This document shows positions 34,624 through 41,445 of a DNA stretch of 49,663 bases, in pieces (position 1 is the stretch's first letter; each line of letters opens with the position of its first letter). Source of the stretch: a virus; the IMG/VR virus record IMGVR_UViG_3300028883_000974, positions 1 to 49,663 of that record; one strand, 5' to 3'. The notes beneath the pieces were generated by a model that had not been told where the DNA came from, did no database searches, and worked only from the letters and a program-made list of their open reading frames with translations. Both the position numbers and the translations under genes were made by a program.

Positions 34624-35013
34624 TTATGCTTCATCCCGGGAGATGGAAAAACTCAATCTTCCAGGTTTCGTAGTGATCGCTGCGAGCATTGGTCCCGTGA
34701 CTTCAGGATCACTGCTATTCCAGACACTCTTATTGACCTCAGCCTTCCAGCGAAACAGCTTTGATAGCTGATCGGTCGTTCCATGAATATCAGCGATTCT
34801 CTGCAGCTTCACCTCATCAATTTTGCGGGTCATTCGTCCGGTCACCTTGATCTTGAAGGGACCAGCCGGTATCGACTTTGTCCCTTCGAAGCTTTCAGGG
34901 ACCTTAAGCTGATTGCCGAGCCAATCCTCGATCTCTCGCCTCTGTTCTACGGCAGCTTTCTCTGCCAGTTTCGCCTCATCCCAGGCTTTGCAGGCTCTCT
35001 CGATCTCAGTCAT
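34624..35013 (-). CDS. Hypothetical phage protein between recombinase and DUF669 genes
   Basis: A 129-residue protein starting MTEIERACKAWDEAKLAEKA, with a coiled N-terminus and a beta-rich C-terminal half. The same type of small gene occurs at this spot beside Sak4 genes in many siphophages; I know no assigned function. It overlaps the Sak4-type gene by 4 bases. Confidence 0.6.
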   Translation of the reverse strand: MTEIERACKAWDEAKLAEKAAVEQRREIEDWLGNQLKVPESFEGTKSIPAGPFKIKVTGRMTRKIDEVKLQRIADIHGTTDQLSKLFRWKAEVNKSVWNSSDPEVTGPMLAAITTKPGRLSFSISRDEA

Positions 35014-35687
35014 GCTGCACCCCCTCCGATCCTGGAAATGATCAGTCCCAGATCAGGGCTCTCCCAGGGAGACAATTTCCCGGAGCGGTCCTTTGCCGTC
35101 CAGATCCCGTCTGCATCACACATAAGAGCCCGTTGGGTTACTCCATCACTATCCTTCTCGACTCTGAGCGCCAGGACCTCATCGAAAAAATAGGGAAGCT
35201 GCTGCCCAGTCTTGTTTCCCGGCATTGAGGGTGAATAGAGAATTCTTCCCATCTCATCCTGGGTCTTCTCGAGCTTTGCTGAGAAATAGACATGCTTCCC
35301 CTGAATATCACGGAAGGCACGAATGAGATCGGTGATCTGTTCCTGCATGGCCCCGTAGGCCTGCCGGGGATCTTTGGCATGCTTTTTCTCATAATTCAGC
35401 ACCACCTCAGCGATTTCCGAGATGGAATCCAGGCAGATGCTCATGAATTCACTCCCCTCTTCACTGGTGAGCCAGCTGTAGGCATCCTGCAGATCGGCAA
35501 CTGATGAGATCTCGATGAACGGGATATCCTCATCTGCCAGTGATAGCAGGCCGGCCTCCGCTGATAACACAATCGGTTTCGGCAAGGTTTTCACCAGAGT
35601 AGTCTTACCGGCACCGGCAGCACCGTAGACCAGCAGTTTCACACCCTGGACTGCAATGTCCCTGGTTGTCTGTAATCGTATTGCCAC
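35010..35687 (-). CDS. Sak4-type RecA-like recombinase (AAA_24)
   Basis: A 225-residue RecA-fold ATPase. GTG start at 35687 preceded by AGGAG. Walker A GAAGAGKTT (22-30), Walker B-like ICLDSIS (about 84-90). It matches the short phage Sak4 single-strand annealing/RAD51-like family. It is the first gene of the leftward operon, downstream of the predicted early promoter, and would pair with the DUF669 protein and the Cas4-like nuclease in recombination-dependent replication. Confidence 0.85.
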   Translation of the reverse strand: MAIRLQTTRDIAVQGVKLLVYGAAGAGKTTLVKTLPKPIVLSAEAGLLSLADEDIPFIEISSVADLQDAYSWLTSEEGSEFMSICLDSISEIAEVVLNYEKKHAKDPRQAYGAMQEQITDLIRAFRDIQGKHVYFSAKLEKTQDEMGRILYSPSMPGNKTGQQLPYFFDEVLALRVEKDSDGVTQRALMCDADGIWTAKDRSGKLSPWESPDLGLIISRIGGGAA

Positions 35688-35906
35688 TTCTTCTCCTTGT
35701 ATTGGTATTCAATCTTTTCCCTGGTTCTTGTACCACGTAAGAATCAGGAATCCCGTACCACTCTCCGGGCAAAGCTGTATTGTCAGGGGCAGAACCCCAG
35801 GTTGGTTTCAATCAATGAGTCTGAAATGCATGTATGTGTGATATCAGAGATTCCTCACCATAACTGTGGTTCGAAATCGATATATATGATCTACTTTTTC
35901 AGATCG

Positions 35907-35933
35907 AAAATCAGGAATGATCCATCTGATTTT
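35907..35933. promoter_or_regulatory. 8-11-8 inverted repeat in the early leader
   Basis: AAAATCAG, 11 bases, then CTGATTTT form a perfect 8-bp inverted repeat in the untranslated leader of the predicted leftward transcript (about 31-57 bases after its start). On the - strand the structure ends in TTTT, so it could be an attenuator or weak terminator; it could also be a regulator site. Confidence 0.4.
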
Positions 35934-35970
35934 GCGTTTGTTTACAGCATTCATTGTTATCATGTTTGTT

Positions 35971-35999
35971 ACTATACATCTGTATAGTTTTATGTTCAA
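35971..35999 (-). promoter_or_regulatory. Early leftward promoter overlapping a perfect operator palindrome
   Basis: On the - strand TTGAAC (35999-35994), a 17-base spacer and TATAGT (35976-35971) form a strong sigma-70-like promoter for the leftward operon. A perfect 8-2-8 palindrome, ACTATACATCTGTATAGT (35971-35988), covers the -10 box and half the spacer, the expected site for the CI-type repressor encoded next door. The transcript would carry a leader of about 277 bases before the Sak4-type gene. Confidence 0.7.
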
Positions 36000-36057
36000 G
36001 ACGTTTTTGCATATGTTTTTTATGCTTACATATGGCTATATATACACTAATAAACAC

Positions 36058-36086
36058 TAGTCAACACGCAGTTATTTCAATATACT
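36058..36086 (+). promoter_or_regulatory. Repressor promoter giving a leaderless mRNA
   Basis: TAGTCA (36058-36063), a 17-base spacer and TATACT (36081-36086) place the predicted start of transcription at or within one base of the ATG at 36094. No ribosome site precedes that ATG. This is the arrangement of the lambda cI transcript from PRM. Confidence 0.55.
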
Positions 36087-36093
36087 CCCACGT

Positions 36094-36810
36094 ATGATAG
36101 ATTTCTGGAAAAGAGTTAAAAAAAATTTAGACCCCGAGAAAAACCAGAACTGGTTGTGTAATGAAATAGCAGTTTCAAGCGGCACAATGTCCAGCTGGAT
36201 CACCCATGACAGACTGCCCAAAGCTGACCTGGCAGTCAGAATCGCCAAGGCTCTGGGAGTATCAGTGGAATACCTGGTAACCGGGGATGATGAAGAGTTC
36301 AGCCAGAATCAGGAGACTGTTTCACAGGCTGTGCGCCAGCATGCAATCTACAGGACCCCGAGGAATCAGGAGATCCCCCTCAACCCTGAGGATGATGTAC
36401 TCATGCTGCCGGTACTGGATCAGAAAGCTTCTGCCGGGTATGGAGCCATGCAGATAGATGATCAGTTATCAGGGAACCATATCCCCGTCCTGAGAAGACT
36501 GGTATCAAGTTATACCATTTCATCCCTGAAAGCTGTTGAAGTCCGGGGAGACTCCATGACCGGAGTCAGAATGTTCGATGGAGATATTGTTGTTTTTGCT
36601 GCTGGGTATATCGCATCAGAAGGGATTTACGTGTTATCAGTGAACGGCGATGTCCTAGTTAAACGGGTAGAATTCGACTCCTTTGACAAAACCATCAAGG
36701 TATCCTCAGAGAACCCCAGATACCCCGATATAAAGACAGTATCAATCGACGATGAGAATGTAGAGATCAAAGGAAAAGTTGTGGCGTGGTTCCATTGTCA
36801 TCCGTATTGA
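36094..36810 (+). CDS. CI/LexA-type phage repressor (HTH + S24 peptidase)
   Basis: A 238-residue repressor. The N-terminus (residues about 18-65) is a helix-turn-helix of the Xre type (NEIAVSSGTMSSWI). The C-terminal S24 domain has Ser154 (RGDSM) and Lys190 (VLVKRV) as the catalytic dyad, with an Ala-Gly cleavage bond expected at 114-115 (ASAGYG). RecA-stimulated self-cleavage during SOS would inactivate it. It is divergent from the leftward operon and would bind the palindrome at 35971-35988. No Cro-like gene is seen beside it. Confidence 0.93.
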   Translation: MIDFWKRVKKNLDPEKNQNWLCNEIAVSSGTMSSWITHDRLPKADLAVRIAKALGVSVEYLVTGDDEEFSQNQETVSQAVRQHAIYRTPRNQEIPLNPEDDVLMLPVLDQKASAGYGAMQIDDQLSGNHIPVLRRLVSSYTISSLKAVEVRGDSMTGVRMFDGDIVVFAAGYIASEGIYVLSVNGDVLVKRVEFDSFDKTIKVSSENPRYPDIKTVSIDDENVEIKGKVVAWFHCHPY

Positions 36811-36872
36811 TGATAAGATTATGGGGATTTCCACCTATTTATTTGTTTAACTGAAATGTAAAGGCAAAATGT

Positions 36873-37445
36873 ATGAAAGATAGAGAAGCATTCAAAATAA
36901 TCAGAGCCGCAGTGCTGGAAGCAGTAAAATTAGAGAGAGTCAAAAGAGATTTCAATCTTTTTGGCAGAGGGCATGAAGCCAGGCTGACATTGGATAGACA
37001 GCTTGCAGGAATCTTAAAAGGTCTTGATATCCCTCGGGCATTCATTTCGGGATATGGAGCCAATTATCATTACCCAGTAAGAGTTTTCAAAACAGCTCAG
37101 AAGCTTTTAAATAAAAAGTTGAAAAACAATCCATTTGAAATATGTGATGGTTATTTACATGATGTTAAGCTTAGAACAGTCATTATCATTATTTCAGATT
37201 GGCCTAGCGGAACGATGTCAATTAAATTTGGGTCTTCGTTGTTTGCTTCATTAGATGTTCCGAAAAATAAAATTGAGCTATTGCAAATGGCACCTGATCG
37301 TATCTTCAGAGTTGAAACTCGAATATCTGAATCTGATTTTAGAAAAGAAATGAACACTCGGAATATGGCATCAATAGCTAACGTGCTTTTTATTGATAAC
37401 CCAGAAATAACCAGAACATACTGGCCTTCAGAGAATAGGTCATAG
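36873..37445 (+). CDS. Hypothetical protein between repressor and defence operon
   Basis: A 190-residue AT-rich protein starting MKDREAFKIIRAAVLEAV, with a ribosome site AAAGG upstream. An N-terminal helical segment is followed by a mixed region (TVIIIISDWPSG at about 103-114). No family recognised; no membrane segments or catalytic motif that I can name. It follows the repressor on the same strand with a 62-base gap, so it may be a lysogen-expressed gene. Confidence 0.6.
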   Translation: MKDREAFKIIRAAVLEAVKLERVKRDFNLFGRGHEARLTLDRQLAGILKGLDIPRAFISGYGANYHYPVRVFKTAQKLLNKKLKNNPFEICDGYLHDVKLRTVIIIISDWPSGTMSIKFGSSLFASLDVPKNKIELLQMAPDRIFRVETRISESDFRKEMNTRNMASIANVLFIDNPEITRTYWPSENRS

Positions 37446-37795
37446 TCGGGCTTCACTGTCATCAGAGTTATACCTATTCCCTTCCTTTCTGAGTATAGCA
37501 AAACCCTGTTAAAGTCCAAAACCACAATAATCGTAACTATACCAACGGGAAAATGCTATTAATCAACTTCTATAGACTTCTATCTACGATAATTCCTTGA
37601 TAATTATTTACTACCATTATAAAGTATAAAGGGTAACGTAAAATCACATGTATCACCATTCAAGATCACTCTCTCATTTTGAGTGCAAAGATGAACATGA
37701 TAAATGGGAATTAAGTAAATTTGTTCGAAATAGGTTTTAAAAGAACCTGTTTTACAAGTAACAGATACCTATTTACGAAGACTATAGGAGCCTTT
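37446..37795. other. 350-base intergenic region before the DUF499 operon
   Basis: No gene seen. It contains a tandem direct repeat ACTTCTAT at 37566-37573 and 37576-37583, exactly one helical turn apart, suggesting a regulator site. A weak promoter candidate TTGATA (37597-37602) with TATAAA at 37618-37623 has a short 15-base spacing. An inverted repeat AGGTT/AACCT lies near 37732-37748. The AGGAG ribosome site of the DUF499 gene is at its right end. Confidence 0.4.
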
Positions 37796-40700
37796 ATGAA
37801 AACCATCCGCAGCGCATGCAAACTACAGCCGAACGCTTTGGAGATCTCAGTAGGAAATCAGATTGAGAAACTCGATCAGATAATTCATGACACAGATGGA
37901 GAAGCCTTCTTTGAGAAAACCTTCATTACTGATGGGATGAGGGCTTTACTGACGAAAGGGATGGCTCGATTAGCTGGAAAGTCAAATGATACAGTCTTTC
38001 ACCTTAAACAAGCTATGGGTGGTGGTAAGACCCATGTTATGATTGGTTTTGCACTTCTTGCAGCTAATCCAGAACTTCGTAGAAAACTGATCGGAACTAT
38101 ACCGTATCAATCTAATTTTCAAACGTCAAAGACAGCTGCATTTAATGGAAGAAACAACCCAGAGACATACTACTGGGGTGAGATAGCCAAACAACTGGGA
38201 GAAGAGAAACTATTCAGGAAATATTGGGAGTCAGGTCCAAAAGCTCCGGATGAGGATGCTTGGTTGCAGCTGTTTTCTGGTGATGATCCTATCCTGATTC
38301 TCCTAGACGAAATACCACCCTATTTCCATTATTATAATACTCAGTCACTTGGGCAGGGGACCATAGCAGATGTCGTAACAAGAGCTTTTTCAAATATGCT
38401 CACGGCTGCATCAAAGAAGAAAAATGTATGTATTGTTGTTTCTGATTTAGCTGCAGCATATGACTCCGGTGGCAAACTGATTCAAAAAGCTTTAGACGAT
38501 GCTTCACAGGAACTAGGTAGAGCTGAAGTAAGTATAACTCCTGTCAATCTTGAATCTAATGAAATATATGAGATCCTTCGCAAACGGTTATTCACACAAC
38601 TTCCATCAAAGGATGAGATCGCAGATATTTCTGCAGCCTATGCAAATAGATTATCTGAAGCTGCGAAAGCAAAATCAGTTGAACGTAGTGCTGAGGCGAT
38701 TGCGAATGAAGTTGAATCGACCTACCCTTTTCATCCAAGCTTTAAGAGTATTGTTGCTCTATTCAAGGAGAATGAAAAATTCAGACAAACGAGAGGCCTT
38801 ATGGAGCTTGTGTCTCGGCTTCTCAAATCAGTCTGGGAGAACTCTGAGGATGTATATCTCATAGGAGCACAGCATTTCGACTTATCTATTCTTGAAGTCA
38901 GAGAAAAAATCGCTGAGATCTCGAAAATGCAGGATGTCATAGCTCGGGACCTTTGGGATTCAACATTTGGAGCTCATGCTCAGGTCATCGATTTACAAAC
39001 AGGAACCTCCTATGCCAAACAAGTTGGAACTATGCTATTGATGGCAAGTCTATCTACTGCTGTTAATTCTGTGAAAGGTCTTTCAGAAGCTGAACTCATG
39101 CAGTACCTCATAGACCCATTACATCAGGCTAGTGATTTCAGACCGGCTTACGAAGAACTGAATAAATCTGCCTGGTATTTGCATCAGACTCAAGAAGGCC
39201 GAAGCTATTTTGATCATCAGGAAAATTTAACGAAAAAGCTTCAGGGTTATGCTGAAAAAGCTCCCGGCAATCAAGTTGATAAACTGATTAGAGAGACCCT
39301 TGAGGGAATGTATAAGCCAACTACTAAGGAAGCATACGGAAAAGTTCTACCCTTGCCAGATATGGAAGAAGCTGATGCAGCTCTGAAAACAGGAAGAGCA
39401 TTATTGATCATCAGCCCTGATGGGAAAGTTCCCCCGGCTGTTGTCCAGAATTTCTATAAGGATCTGATTAACAAAAATAATATGTTAGTCCTCACTGGAG
39501 AGAAGTCTTCTATGGCAAATATTGAGAAGTCTGCACGTCATGTATATGCCACTCTGAAAGCAGACCCTGAAATAAGTGCAACACACCCACAAAGAAAGGA
39601 GCTTGATGAAAAGATCGGGCAATATAAACAGGATTTCCAAACTACGGTAATAAGTGTATTTGATAAACTTCTTTTCCCTGGGAAGATGCAGCATGAGGAT
39701 GTTCTTCGAGCGAAGGCTCTTGATAGCAGCTATCCTGCAAATGAAAAATATGATGGTGAGAAACAGGTGATTAAGACTCTCACTTCAGATCCTATGAAGC
39801 TATATACAAATATCCCAGAGAATTTCGATGCTCTTAAAGCCAGGGCAGAACAACTGCTCTTTGGCTCCCAGGACGACATGCTGGAGATCGAATTAAAAGA
39901 GGGCATGAAACAGAAGACTCAAATGCCTTGGATTCCTTCAAAGGGGTTTGATGAGTTAAAACAAATTGCTTACCAGCGGGGCATATGGGAAGATCTTGGG
40001 AATGGGAAAATCACGAGAAAACCCCGGCCTAAGACAACCAATGTCATTGTTTCCGAAGACGGATCTGCCGATGATAAAGGGTTTATACGTATAAAAGTTG
40101 AAACGAGCAATGCTGGCGATAATCCTAGAGTTCATTATGAAGAGGATGGCGAAGTTACGGTAAACAGTTCGGTATTGAACGAATCACTTCTAACAACCAA
40201 CGCTTTACGAGTTCAATTCCTGGTAGTTGATATTACAGGGAAAAGCCAGACAGGAAGCCCCGTGACTTGGGAGAATAAACTTGTTTTACGAAATAGGCTG
40301 AATGAGGCTGACAGAGCTGTAGAGTTGTTCGTAGCCCCCCGAGGGAAAATCCGTTATACCCTTGATGGATCAACACCTAGAAATGGAACAGAGTACACAG
40401 AACCTATAGAGATTGGCAAAGGAAAGGCAAAGATCTATGTATTTGCCGAATGTGAAGGCATAGAAGTCGAGAGAACTTTCCAATTCGCTGAGTCCGGCAA
40501 TAAAGATATTGTGTTCATTAAGGAGAAACCCGCCCAATTATATGCAACCTCTCCAAAGAAGTTAGATAATTCATCAAAAACCTTCCAGGGGTTGAAGCTT
40601 GCGCAAGAGAAGAATTTGCTGTTTGAACAAGTAATTCTCATGCTTGGGACCTCACCCAAAGTTGTCCATTTGTCATTAGGAGAAATGAAAATCCCAGCTG

Positions 40701-40861
40701 ATTATATCGAAAAGACACTGATTCATTTCCAATCACTTTTTCAGGATGAGATCCCTATAGTCATGCAGTTTAAGAAAATACATGCGGATACTGGTCATGA
40801 TTTAGAGCAATTTATTAAAAAGTTAGGTATTGAAATTAAGCAAGAAGAGGTGAGCCAGTGA
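37796..40861 (+). CDS. DUF499 P-loop ATPase of a methyltransferase-helicase defence operon
   Basis: About 1021 residues from the ATG at 37796, chosen for AGGAG six bases upstream over an upstream in-frame ATG at 37721. The N-terminal DUF499 domain carries a Walker A AMGGGKTH (73-80) and Walker B ILLDEIPPY (about 168-176). The C-terminal part (about 780-930) has a beta-rich segment with a chitobiase-like RYTLDGSTPRNGTEY motif. DUF499 proteins are known together with DUF3780, DUF1156 methyltransferases and helicases in phage-defence loci. First gene of an operon in which each gene overlaps or abuts the next. Confidence 0.9.
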   Translation: MKTIRSACKLQPNALEISVGNQIEKLDQIIHDTDGEAFFEKTFITDGMRALLTKGMARLAGKSNDTVFHLKQAMGGGKTHVMIGFALLAANPELRRKLIGTIPYQSNFQTSKTAAFNGRNNPETYYWGEIAKQLGEEKLFRKYWESGPKAPDEDAWLQLFSGDDPILILLDEIPPYFHYYNTQSLGQGTIADVVTRAFSNMLTAASKKKNVCIVVSDLAAAYDSGGKLIQKALDDASQELGRAEVSITPVNLESNEIYEILRKRLFTQLPSKDEIADISAAYANRLSEAAKAKSVERSAEAIANEVESTYPFHPSFKSIVALFKENEKFRQTRGLMELVSRLLKSVWENSEDVYLIGAQHFDLSILEVREKIAEISKMQDVIARDLWDSTFGAHAQVIDLQTGTSYAKQVGTMLLMASLSTAVNSVKGLSEAELMQYLIDPLHQASDFRPAYEELNKSAWYLHQTQEGRSYFDHQENLTKKLQGYAEKAPGNQVDKLIRETLEGMYKPTTKEAYGKVLPLPDMEEADAALKTGRALLIISPDGKVPPAVVQNFYKDLINKNNMLVLTGEKSSMANIEKSARHVYATLKADPEISATHPQRKELDEKIGQYKQDFQTTVISVFDKLLFPGKMQHEDVLRAKALDSSYPANEKYDGEKQVIKTLTSDPMKLYTNIPENFDALKARAEQLLFGSQDDMLEIELKEGMKQKTQMPWIPSKGFDELKQIAYQRGIWEDLGNGKITRKPRPKTTNVIVSEDGSADDKGFIRIKVETSNAGDNPRVHYEEDGEVTVNSSVLNESLLTTNALRVQFLVVDITGKSQTGSPVTWENKLVLRNRLNEADRAVELFVAPRGKIRYTLDGSTPRNGTEYTEPIEIGKGKAKIYVFAECEGIEVERTFQFAESGNKDIVFIKEKPAQLYATSPKKLDNSSKTFQGLKLAQEKNLLFEQVILMLGTSPKVVHLSLGEMKIPADYIEKTLIHFQSLFQDEIPIVMQFKKIHADTGHDLEQFIKKLGIEIKQEEVSQ

Positions 40862-41445
40862 GTGAAACAACAGTAGATTTTGGGGCTCCTTCCGGTTTTG
40901 GGCTGCACCATTTTTATGTGGATATTCCTGCAACACCACGATCAGCGATAAGCATTTTTGAAGATTACGGATTTGATGGTGATGAACAGCGAAGGGAAAC
41001 TGTTGAATGCCGTGTACAATTAGCTAGAGAACTATGGACTCAGATCCGTGATGAGGTAAGAAAGGATTTCAATTCAAGGTTGAAATCGAAAAAACAAAGT
41101 ACTGGATCTTGGACAACCGGGAAAATAAAACTTGATAGATTCCTGGGTAGAGAACTCTGCGTGATAGCCTGGGCTGCTGAACATGCAGCTCCAGATGAGT
41201 GTTCTATCATTTGTCAAAAATGGTTAGCTCTTAGACCTGAGGAACGATGGTGGCTGTATTCAAAAACATCGACTGAAGCACGATTAGCAAATCAAACCAA
41301 TCGTGGTTGGCGAAAAGCCCTTTACTGTGCTTTATCAGATGGAGAAAACATACAAGCCCCACCAAAGGTGAATCCCAAGCTGAGAAAAAAAGACGAAAAT
41401 GATTTAACTATGAGCCTCTTTGATTCAGCTAAAGGAGATTTTTAA
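40858..41445 (+). CDS. DUF3780 protein of the defence operon
   Basis: A 195-residue DUF3780 family protein with GTG start overlapping the DUF499 stop by 4 bases and AGAGGTGAG just before it. Features: a Gly-Phe-Gly-x-His-His start (about 12-18), KLDRFLGRELCVIAWA (about 90-105), ERWWLYSKTSTEA (about 127-139). Function unknown; it always appears with the DUF499/DUF1156 partners and may link ATPase and methyltransferase. Confidence 0.86.
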   Translation: MSETTVDFGAPSGFGLHHFYVDIPATPRSAISIFEDYGFDGDEQRRETVECRVQLARELWTQIRDEVRKDFNSRLKSKKQSTGSWTTGKIKLDRFLGRELCVIAWAAEHAAPDECSIICQKWLALRPEERWWLYSKTSTEARLANQTNRGWRKALYCALSDGENIQAPPKVNPKLRKKDENDLTMSLFDSAKGDF

